The notes under the pieces: generated by a model
Databases searched by the model: none
What the model saw: only the letters and a program-made list of their open reading frames with translations
Told to the model about the DNA's origin: nothing
Part shown: positions 1 through 5,738 of the stretch, one piece after another
Position numbering within the stretch: the stretch's first letter is position 1
How the letters are laid out: each line of letters opens with the position of its first letter
Program-made: the position numbers and the translations under genes
Source: JAYZBC01 sp036339375
GTDB lineage: Bacteria; Pseudomonadota; Alphaproteobacteria; MPNO01; UBA2964
Assembly: GCA_036339375.1 (NCBI GenBank)
Contig: JAYZBC010000009.1
Location: 1-15,686, forward strand
Direction of reading: 5' to 3'
Length of the DNA stretch: 15,686 bases

Positions 1-921
1 AAACCAGCATTTGAAGGCGTGGGTGAGGCTTTGCTAATTGCCGAATGTTTTACGAAAGCAGGGGTCCCGGATGGGATCATAAATGTGACCCCGTGTCGAC
101 GTGACGTTACTCCTTACCTTGTCGGGCATCCGGATGTCTCCCTAGTAACACTCACCGGAGGTACGGCAGCAGGAAATGCACTTGCTAAGGCAGCTGGCGC
201 CAAGCCTTTTATAGGAGAGCTAGGAGGAAACTCTGCTAATATCGTTTGCGGAGATGCCGATATTGAGGATGCTGCCCTAAGAATTACACCATCAGCATTT
301 GAGGCCAGCGGTCAACAATGTATTTCTGCCCAGCGTATAATCGTTGAGGAGTCCGTTCTCGAAGAATTCCTTAAATTTTTTGTTGCGGCAGCGAAAACTC
401 TGAAAGTCGGCGACCCGACTTTGCCTGACACCGATGTAGGTCCTATGGTAAATGCGGAAGCGGCTGATAGGGTAGAGCAGATGGTCGGTGAAGCTGTGGC
501 TGCAGGTGCTAGAGAGGCGCTTCCATTAAAACGGGAGAAAGCTGTAATTTTCCCCACTATTCTTGTTAATGCCCCATCGGAAGCACGCGTGATTGGAGAG
601 GAAATTTTTGGGCCTATAGCGGTAGTAATTCCAGCCACAGATTTAAGTCATGCTATCGAGATTGCTAATGATTCGGAGTTTGGGTTGCAATCTTCATGTT
701 TTACTTCAAGTCTTGAAACAGCATTTAGAGTTTCCGAAGAGCTTCATGTTGGTTCTTTATGGATAAATGAGGGAAGCCGTTTTCGTATGGACACGACACC
801 CTTCGGAGGGGTGGGTTCTTCAGGTTTCGGTCGTGAAGGAGTTAAATATGCAATGGAAGAACTTTCTTATATTAAATTTACTGGCATCCGTTTTCCAGGA
901 CTGGAGGAGAAACGAAAGTGA
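1..921 (+). CDS. NAD(P)-dependent aldehyde dehydrogenase, C-terminal part (5' end cut by window)
   Basis: The reading frame is open from the first base, so the true start lies outside; 306 codons are visible of the roughly 480-490 usual for the family. ALDH-superfamily enzymes oxidise aldehydes to acids with NAD(P)+ through a cysteine thiohemiacetal. Visible landmarks in order: the end of the Rossmann cofactor domain (TLTGG near visible codons 50-54), the general-base Glu in GELGG (visible codon 73), the nucleophilic Cys in SGQQCIS (visible codon 107, bases 319-321), the EEIFGP motif, and the C-terminal PFGG..SSGFGREG motif. The GQQCISAQRI context resembles lactaldehyde/semialdehyde-type ALDHs, but the substrate cannot be read from this. 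The stop codon overlaps the GTG start of the decayed gene behind it, which suggests an ancestral operon. The family is certain; the substrate is unknown. Confidence 0.95.
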   Translation, partial: KPAFEGVGEALLIAECFTKAGVPDGIINVTPCRRDVTPYLVGHPDVSLVTLTGGTAAGNALAKAAGAKPFIGELGGNSANIVCGDADIEDAALRITPSAFEASGQQCISAQRIIVEESVLEEFLKFFVAAAKTLKVGDPTLPDTDVGPMVNAEAADRVEQMVGEAVAAGAREALPLKREKAVIFPTILVNAPSEARVIGEEIFGPIAVVIPATDLSHAIEIANDSEFGLQSSCFTSSLETAFRVSEELHVGSLWINEGSRFRMDTTPFGGVGSSGFGREGVKYAMEELSYIKFTGIRFPGLEEKRK

Positions 922-1481
922 TACTTATTGCTCCTCTCAATTGGAAAGATCTGTAGGACTTTGTTAAAAGATTTCTAGCCATTTGAAGCCGCACGTAGGT
1001 ATGTCCTGAATTCTAATTTGGTAATGGCTAGGCGGTACAAACAACTCAATGCATTTCGTGTTTTGAACTAAGCAGTTTTTGATAGTGAAAATTCTGATCA
1101 CCAGTGATGTTATCGCTCGGAATATAGCTAGCCAGGCCCCGGGTTGCAGGAATTGTGTTTTCTATACGCCAAACAATGCGTAAATGCGGCGAGGTCATGA
1201 GAACAAAATAGCTGAACGTTCAGCATCTAGATTTTCACCGGCTGTAGCCTCAGGACTCAATTTAGTAGGGGATGAAGATGTCGAAGCGGTAAAAACATTT
1301 TATCAAAGACGGTGTTGTTGAAATTTTTGCTGTAGTCAGTTTTTAACAGTTTTTTGATAGGTGGAATGATTCTTTGGCGACTGAACTTGAGAAAGTAGCT
1401 TTTAACAACGCATCAGAATTACTTATTGAAACGAAATAGAACCCTGGGAAACATCGTCCAAAGGTAAAACATAAAGGGTGA
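918..1481 (+). pseudogene. Decayed carboxymuconolactone decarboxylase/AhpD-family gene
   Basis: Translation pieced across three frames gives a recognisable AhpD-like fold: IAPLNWKDL at the N terminus, then LNSNLVMARRYKQLNAF, then QAPGCRNCVFYT with the redox CxxC, then GDEDVEAVKTFY, EIFAVVSF and FDRWNDSLATELE, ending NPGKHRP. In-frame stops sit at 954 (TAG), 1069 (TAA), 1181 (TAA), 1344 (TAA) and 1437 (TAG, where the family usually has Trp). The frame shifts near 981, between about 1080 and 1100, and near 1307-1311; the three shifts add up so that the final TGA is back in the starting frame. The GTG start at 918 overlaps the ALDH stop as GTGA and has a strong ribosome-binding site (GGAGGAG, 903-909) inside the ALDH gene. 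Total length (about 188 codon equivalents) matches intact family members. Five stops plus three shifts indicate real decay, not sequencing error. Confidence 0.85.
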
Positions 1482-1645
1482 TTTTTTATCGTCATTTCAG
1501 AACTAAAGGTCTTTTAATCTTTACCACCTGTTTTAGCTAAAAACTAAACTGTCAATATATAGAAAAAATTTTACTAGACCCTCTATATATTGTGTGATAC
1601 GATTCGGTAGTTTTAAATTGGTAAAAAGCGAGAGCGGTGGATGTC
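1482..1645. other. Intergenic region before the small membrane-protein genes
   Basis: This 164-bp AT-rich gap holds no gene that I can see. It contains the perfect 10-bp inverted repeat listed separately and presumably the promoter of the small membrane-protein genes. No convincing -35/-10 pair with standard spacing could be fixed by eye. Confidence 0.5.
1553..1592. repeat. Perfect 10-bp AT-rich inverted repeat, possible operator
   Basis: CAATATATAG at 1553-1562 is the exact reverse complement of CTATATATTG at 1583-1592, separated by 20 bp. The arm centres are 30 bp apart, close to three helical turns, so both arms face the same side of the DNA. It lies 54 bp upstream of the preferred start of the first small membrane-protein gene, where an operator or promoter would be expected. 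No T-run follows, and the decayed gene that ends at 1481 is 70 bp away, so a terminator is unlikely. The repeat is seen directly; a regulatory role is inferred. Confidence 0.45.
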
Positions 1646-1897
1646 ATGGAAAATATTAATCGTTTTCTAAAACATTTCTTGGAATTCGCACTTTTAGGCG
1701 TAGGTCTTTTGACTGTGCTGCAAGTGTTATTCGGAAAATCGATGGTGGACTTTTTTGGGATTGATATTGTAGGCAATATTGGTCAAATTGCGGCCCGTAT
1801 GGGCCAAGAGGGGTTAATAGGTGTCCTAGCTGCCGCTTTAGTTGCGTACTTAATACTAAAAATGAATCCGCTAAAAGGAGATACACCACCAGATTGA
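1646..1897 (+). CDS. Small two-helix membrane protein, paralog of the next gene
   Basis: The 83-residue hydrophobic protein has two predicted transmembrane segments (about residues 12-31 and 56-72) and a short polar tail ending GDTPPD. I do not recognise a named family. It aligns end to end with the product of 2046-2264: about 22 identities over 70 positions by hand, including VLQxLFxK, DxxGN and GLxG. An in-frame GTG nine bases upstream (1637) would add three residues. ATG 1646 is preferred because GGTGG (1636-1640) lies at suitable spacing before it and because the paralog alignment begins there. The tandem arrangement and shared downstream terminator suggest co-expression. No catalytic motif is visible, so a role as a small membrane or accessory subunit is only a guess. 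Confidence 0.75.
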   Translation: MENINRFLKHFLEFALLGVGLLTVLQVLFGKSMVDFFGIDIVGNIGQIAARMGQEGLIGVLAAALVAYLILKMNPLKGDTPPD

Positions 1898-2045
1898 GAT
1901 TCTATGGTGTAAGCACAACGGATTTAACCTGGAATATTAAAAGGGTTTAATCGGGGTGGTCGAGTGTCCGTTGGGTCAAATATAAAACCACCAACAAACT
2001 ACTGACTAGTTTGGTATGTCTTGTACAGCAAAAGGAGAAGTCTGA

Positions 2046-2264
2046 ATGCTATCTACAGTTAAAAACTGGTTAAGTTCTATAATCGAACTAGCGCTGGTAC
2101 TAATCGGTCTAGGGGTCGTATTACAAATTTTGTTTCCCAAAGCGTTAGTTTATATCAACTCAGATGTTGCGGGCAATTTAATTAACCTAATTGGCCAATT
2201 TTCAGGAGCTGGTCTAGTTGGATTGATTGCTACGGGCATTGTAATCTGGATCATACGACGTTAG
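2046..2264 (+). CDS. Small two-helix membrane protein, second paralog
   Basis: The 72-residue protein has two hydrophobic segments (about residues 11-30 and 50-69) and ends abruptly in two arginines, a positive-inside-type end. The start is well supported by AAGGAG at 2032-2037, 8 bp before ATG. It shares the pattern ExALxxxGLxVxLQxLF then DxxGN then GLxG with its upstream neighbour, so the pair probably arose by tandem duplication; at about 31% hand-counted identity the duplication is old. A strong intrinsic terminator lies about 95 bp after its stop. I cannot assign a function. Conservation of Gln, Lys and the GN pair in the linker between helices suggests a structured loop instead of a random hydrophobic ORF. 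Confidence 0.78.
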   Translation: MLSTVKNWLSSIIELALVLIGLGVVLQILFPKALVYINSDVAGNLINLIGQFSGAGLVGLIATGIVIWIIRR

Positions 2265-2358
2265 ACAGTTTAAGATCATATTGTATGGTATTTAGAACGT
2301 AATCCATACCAGATTAGCCATATGTGTTGATATAAATAAAGATACATTTAATTAAATT

Positions 2359-2397
2359 GAAGCGGCGACTTAAATTTGAGTTGCCGCTTCTTTTTTT
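2359..2397 (+). terminator. Rho-independent terminator after the small membrane-protein genes
   Basis: A 12-bp stem (GAAGCGGCGACT at 2359-2370 with AGTTGCCGCTTC at 2379-2390; one G-T wobble) encloses an 8-nt loop and is followed directly by seven T residues (2391-2397). It is oriented to end plus-strand transcription and also separates that unit from the convergent minus-strand genes. It is the clearest terminator in the window. Confidence 0.92.
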
Positions 2398-2483
2398 GGC
2401 AATGGGATCAGATGTTTTGAATCAGTGTGCGTTAAATAAAAGGAAAACCATGTTTCTAAAGTTGTCTAATATAATTTATAAAA

Positions 2484-3389
2484 CTATAAATTTTTCATTT
2501 TAAGAAAAAATCCTTCCCTCTTTAATTCCTTGTGAACCGAATCATCCATGTATTCTTTTAGATCATGCTTGGTAGGCGATCCATTAAATGTTTCAATTAT
2601 GTTTTGACCTCCTTTTTTTGTGAGCTCACAATTCAAGGGGGTAAGAGTTTTAAAATTTTCGTACGTTCTATCCAAATTTTTTGTGTTATTTATTTTGAGT
2701 TTTTTTGCCATGATATTCTTGGCTCGTTTTGGTTGACTGAATGCCATGTAATTCCCTTCTATAGTGGCGCGCATAAAATTTAAAACACTTGCTCGATGTT
2801 GAGCCAAAAAACTTTTATCGACCACAAGACCACTGTAGAGCCAGGGAATTCTGTCTGCCAAAAGATCTAAAATAGGAGTCATTCCTTCTTCCAATGCAAC
2901 ACTTCGAAGTGGTTCGCCCAGCATAGTGGCATGAACCTGTCTGTTGCGAAGAAACGAAAGCCGTTCATTTCCTATTTCTTTAAATGAGACATCCTCTCTT
3001 GAAAGACCTAATTTTCTTAATGCTAGTATGGTAGATAGCTCACTTTCTGAACCTGCACTACTGATCCCAATTTCACCTCCTTTGAGCTGCATACCAAATT
3101 TTATATCTGGGTGAGAAAAAAAAGTGCTTCGGATAACATTACTGAGTGAACCTATTGTTGTGACGTTGAAACCAGAAAGATTGGCGCGAACAACCGAAGA
3201 CATACCAATGTGCATTAATTGAATTTCATTTGAACTTAAGGACGGTCCGGTTTTGCTTCCACCAACCATCTCGACAATTTCTAAGTCCAAACCTCTTTCT
3301 TGATAAAAGCCGCAAGCCTCTGCCATCCAAATAGCAAAAAACGTATTTGCAGGTGCCGCTTCGCCCACTCTGAATTTTATAAGCGACAT
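2484..3389 (-). CDS. NMT1/THI5-like substrate-binding-fold protein without signal peptide
   Basis: The 301-residue protein has the periplasmic-binding fold of the NMT1/SsuA/TauA group: an N-terminal strand followed by AIWMAEACGFYQERGLDLEIVE, typical of ABC uptake proteins for nitrate, sulfonates, taurine or pyrimidines, then the LGEPLRSVA region in the middle. ATG 3389 is chosen; a GTG at 3413 would add eight residues and overlap the upstream stop. Neither start gives a signal peptide or lipobox, and upstream sequence in this frame lies inside the hydrolase gene, so export is doubtful. No ABC permease or ATPase gene is nearby. The Cys-rich CCCFC motif I remember for yeast THI5 pyrimidine synthase is absent, so that activity is not supported. 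It sits 13 bp after the alpha/beta hydrolase stop, so the two probably act together, perhaps binding a shared ligand. Confidence 0.85.
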   Translation of the reverse strand: MSLIKFRVGEAAPANTFFAIWMAEACGFYQERGLDLEIVEMVGGSKTGPSLSSNEIQLMHIGMSSVVRANLSGFNVTTIGSLSNVIRSTFFSHPDIKFGMQLKGGEIGISSAGSESELSTILALRKLGLSREDVSFKEIGNERLSFLRNRQVHATMLGEPLRSVALEEGMTPILDLLADRIPWLYSGLVVDKSFLAQHRASVLNFMRATIEGNYMAFSQPKRAKNIMAKKLKINNTKNLDRTYENFKTLTPLNCELTKKGGQNIIETFNGSPTKHDLKEYMDDSVHKELKREGFFLKMKNL

Positions 3390-3402
3390 CTTATTTCTGT
3401 TT

Positions 3403-4272
3403 TTACAGGTCACTCAAACTGCGAACAGATTGGGAAAGTTCGCTTTCCGAATCCAGATACTGATTGATGGTTGTAAAGTGATGTTTGCCTTCCATGACCC
3501 ATGGATTCACCTTCATACCCTTTGCTGACCATTTTTCTGCGAGTTCGATTGTTTGCCGAATAAATTCATCCCCTTCTATACCTCCAACAACTGCCATTAG
3601 CGGGCCTGGATGAACCGGTTCCATAAATATAGTGCTAAATTCATTTGCTTCTTCAACCGTGAATTGTAGTTCGTGATTCTGGAATGAAAGTCTTACAGGC
3701 TCCAAGTCACTAACACCGCTAATACTGCACCCTCCTTTAATTAAATTCTTTGGCAAATCGGTCCCGTAAGAAGTCCAATCGGTTTGCATCATCATTGCAG
3801 TAATGTGACCCCCTGCGGAGTGCCCAGAAATGGAAATTCGATTACGATCGCCACCAAACTTATCAGCATTATTCCAAACCCATTCAATGGAAGCGCAGCA
3901 GCGTTCAATTAGAGTCCCCATTCTAACAGATGGGATGAGAGGATACTCCACTACAACCGTTGTTATCCCGTATGGAACAAAAGATTTAGCTACGAAGCCA
4001 AAATCGTCTTTGGTATTGGATTTCCAATAACCCCCATGAAAAAATACATGGATAGGAGTGTCCTCACTTTTATCTGGGGAATAAATATCTAAAAGGTCTG
4101 TCTTACCGTTACCAAAAGGTACGTCTAATCGATGACGATATTGAGCTTTAGCTTCGTCAGACCCTGCCGCTTGGGCATTTTTGCAATCCTCAGTATCCGG
4201 AAATCGTCCTCGGTTGTCATATTCTTTGTCAAGGGTAATTTGGTCGTAGTCGCGAAAGATCAAACCATCCAT
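3403..4272 (-). CDS. Alpha/beta hydrolase, kynurenine-formamidase-like
   Basis: The 289-residue protein carries the HGGYW oxyanion motif (residues 79-83), the nucleophile elbow GHSAGG with Ser152, a likely acidic residue in GGIEGDEF (Glu233 or Asp235) and the catalytic His in GKHHF (264-265). This layout is that of arylformamidase (AFMID/KynB-analogue) and related carboxylesterases, which cleave N-formyl or small ester/amide bonds in the cytoplasm; no signal peptide is seen. The start has a good ribosome-binding site (GGAGA about 7 bp upstream). It is the first gene of a two-gene unit with the binding-fold protein and diverges from the hydratase operon, sharing a 127-bp control region with it. 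The fold is certain. The substrate is unknown; an amide or formamide fits the neighbours but is inference. Confidence 0.88.
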   Translation of the reverse strand: MDGLIFRDYDQITLDKEYDNRGRFPDTEDCKNAQAAGSDEAKAQYRHRLDVPFGNGKTDLLDIYSPDKSEDTPIHVFFHGGYWKSNTKDDFGFVAKSFVPYGITTVVVEYPLIPSVRMGTLIERCCASIEWVWNNADKFGGDRNRISISGHSAGGHITAMMMQTDWTSYGTDLPKNLIKGGCSISGVSDLEPVRLSFQNHELQFTVEEANEFSTIFMEPVHPGPLMAVVGGIEGDEFIRQTIELAEKWSAKGMKVNPWVMEGKHHFTTINQYLDSESELSQSVRSLSDL

Positions 4273-4327
4273 TGTTTTCTCCGTCTTTGGTTAAGTTTTG
4301 CTAAACTATATGATCCGGCGTGGTAAT

Positions 4328-4373
4328 GGTCAAAGTAAAGGTATATTGACCTCAGCTCTGAATGTGGGACAAT
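4328..4373 (+). promoter_or_regulatory. Candidate promoter and overlapping operator of the hydratase operon
   Basis: TTGACC (4346-4351) and GACAAT (4368-4373) form a sigma-70-like pair with 16 bp spacing (5/6 and 4/6 matches to consensus), 26 bp before the first hydratase start. The -35 hexamer is also the right arm of a perfect palindrome, GGTCAA (4328-4333)-N12-TTGACC, which suggests a dimeric regulator that controls access to the promoter. The minus-strand hydrolase starts at 4272, so the same element could control both directions. The repeat is seen; its function is inferred. Confidence 0.4.
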
Positions 4374-4399
4374 GTTCCAATGAAAAATTAGAGGGATTA

Positions 4400-4738
4400 A
4401 TGAACAAAAATCAAGACCCACGGAGAGGATATCACGATATTGGTGGAGACGACTATGGGCCAGTGAACCCTGACGCCACTGAAATGAAACCTTGGGAGAG
4501 GCAATCAACAGCCATTAGTAATGCGCTTGGCGCTGCCGGAAAAAAAATATATGTGACTGATGAGTCACGTAGGATGCGTGAGCAAATGGGTGAAAAACTA
4601 TACAATGCTCTAAAATATTATGAACGTTCCACGGAATCGATGAAGATGATTTTGGTGGAAAAAGGATTATTTACAGAAGAAGAGCTGGAAAAACGAATGG
4701 AAGACATAAAGGAACGAATGGCAAGGGTCCGAAGATGA
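4400..4738 (+). CDS. Nitrile hydratase/thiocyanate hydrolase beta chain, N-terminal half (split beta)
   Basis: The 112-residue protein matches only the helical N-terminal half of nitrile hydratase beta: HDIGG..YGPV (12-22), the KPWE motif (30-33), then an Arg-rich helix leading to YYER (73-76) and the VEKGLFTEEEL segment (86-96). By alignment, Arg57 corresponds to the beta Arg (Arg56 in Rhodococcus) that contacts the oxidised cysteine claw. The residue before it is Ser56, where hydratases have Phe or Val and, from memory, thiocyanate hydrolase has Arg90. ATG 4400 is chosen over an in-frame ATG at 4298 because GAGGG (4391-4395) precedes it and the family homology begins there. The stop overlaps the next start as ATGA. 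Its partner is the C-terminal half encoded next; the two halves must assemble with the alpha chain. Confidence 0.9.
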   Translation: MNKNQDPRRGYHDIGGDDYGPVNPDATEMKPWERQSTAISNALGAAGKKIYVTDESRRMREQMGEKLYNALKYYERSTESMKMILVEKGLFTEEELEKRMEDIKERMARVRR

Positions 4739-5019
4739 AAAGTCATTTCAAACAAGGAGATTCAGTTCGCGTAATTGACAGTCATCCACCAGGTCATCGC
4801 CGTACACCCTATTACATCCGGGGAAAGGTTGGTGAGATAGAACGTGTTTGTGGGGAATTTCCTAACCCTGAAGAACTTGCCTATGGATTTAATGGTTTAC
4901 CAAAAAAAATCTTGTATAGGGTAAGGTTTAGACAAAAAGATGTCTGGTCGCACTATTCTGGCCCAACAAAAGATACGGTAGATGTTGATATTTATGAACA
5001 TTGGTTGTTGCCGTCCTAA
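4735..5019 (+). CDS. Nitrile hydratase/thiocyanate hydrolase beta chain, C-terminal half (split beta)
   Basis: The 94-residue protein equals the SH3-like barrel that forms the C-terminal half of nitrile hydratase beta: FKQGDSVRV (5-13), PPGHRRTPYYIRGKVG (18-33), FPNPEELAYG and the final YEHWLLPS. Arg23 in GHRRTP aligns with the second claw-contacting Arg of beta (Arg141 in Rhodococcus), so the two key arginines sit on separate polypeptides here. It overlaps the previous gene by four bases (ATGA), which favours coupled, equal translation. A free-standing C-terminal half is normal in thiocyanate hydrolase (the ScnA subunit) and toyocamycin nitrile hydratase but not in two-subunit nitrile hydratases. 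Family assignment is secure; substrate is open. Confidence 0.92.
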   Translation: MKSHFKQGDSVRVIDSHPPGHRRTPYYIRGKVGEIERVCGEFPNPEELAYGFNGLPKKILYRVRFRQKDVWSHYSGPTKDTVDVDIYEHWLLPS

Positions 5020-5040
5020 AAACTATGAACAGGAAAAGTT

Positions 5041-5697
5041 ATGGCAGAAGAACGTAGCACACATGATCATTCGCACGAACATGATCACGATCACGATCGA
5101 ACATTCCAACCAAATATTGAGGACTTAGAACCCAGCCGGCATGAGTTGATGACTTATGCAATTAAAGAGCTTTTAACTGAAAAGGGGTATTTGTCTGGGG
5201 AAGAACTCAGAATTGCGCAGGAAAAAGTAGACGAATTGGAAAACGCCGATGGAGCTAAGATTGTAGCCAGGGCCTGGACTGATCCGGAGTTTAAACAGCG
5301 TTTGCTAGAAGACGGAAACTCCGCTCTAGCGGAAATGGGTATTGACGCCGGTGCGGCAAAAATGACAGTTGTAGAAAACACCGACAAAGTTCAAAATGTT
5401 ATCGTTTGTACTTTATGTTCCTGCTATCCCCGTTCTATTCTTGGCATGCCGCCAGATTGGTATGTTAGTAAGAGTTACCGTTCACGCGTTGTTATAGAAC
5501 CCCGTAAAGTGCTTAAGGAATTCGGAACAGAAATTCCAGAAAATATCACGGTACGGGTACACGATAGCCTTGCTGATCTCCGCTATCTTGTTATACCTCG
5601 TCGACCCGAAGGAACCGAAGATTGGAATGAAGAACAGCTGGCAAAAATTGTTACGCGGGATACTATGGTAGGTGTTGCCAATCCAGGGGTAGTGTAA
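5041..5697 (+). CDS. Nitrile hydratase alpha/thiocyanate hydrolase gamma chain, cobalt-type
   Basis: The 218-residue metal-binding subunit contains the claw VCTLCSC: Cys123, Cys126, Ser127 and Cys128. In this family two of the cysteines become sulfinate and sulfenate and bind non-corrin Co(III) (Thr in CTLC) or Fe(III) (Ser in CSLC), so cobalt is predicted. The following YPR..LGMPPDWY and YRSRVVIEPR are family hallmarks. Arg131, three residues after the claw, stands where nitrile hydratases usually have Trp and where, from memory, thiocyanate hydrolase has a substrate-selecting Arg136. The N terminus (residues 8-19) is a His/Asp run that could bind or buffer metal. It lies 21 bp after the split beta genes; no recognised activator or cobalt transporter is visible nearby. 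The reaction is hydration of a nitrile to an amide, or of thiocyanate to carbonyl sulfide plus ammonia. Confidence 0.94.
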   Translation: MAEERSTHDHSHEHDHDHDRTFQPNIEDLEPSRHELMTYAIKELLTEKGYLSGEELRIAQEKVDELENADGAKIVARAWTDPEFKQRLLEDGNSALAEMGIDAGAAKMTVVENTDKVQNVIVCTLCSCYPRSILGMPPDWYVSKSYRSRVVIEPRKVLKEFGTEIPENITVRVHDSLADLRYLVIPRRPEGTEDWNEEQLAKIVTRDTMVGVANPGVV

Positions 5698-5738
5698 CGG
5701 GTTTAGGGTAAGTACCCACAGAATCGGAGACTTTATAA

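Noticed and set aside
918..1481. Programmed frameshifting or stop readthrough as an explanation for the broken gene.
   Set aside because: Five stops and three frame changes are far too many, and no slippery site or pseudoknot is evident; decay is simpler.
2283..2309. GTATGG/CCATAC hairpin ahead of the terminator.
   Set aside because: A 6-bp stem with a 15-nt loop in AT-rich DNA is expected by chance, and the strong terminator lies just downstream.
2484..3389. THI5-type pyrimidine synthase for thiamine.
   Set aside because: Only the general fold is shared; the Cys-rich motif that I associate with that enzyme is missing and no thiamine genes are nearby.
4298..4399. An in-frame ATG at 4298 would lengthen the first hydratase subunit by 34 residues.
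   Set aside because: The added residues have no family similarity, they would cover the candidate promoter/operator, and ATG 4400 has a GAGGG site and the normal family N terminus.
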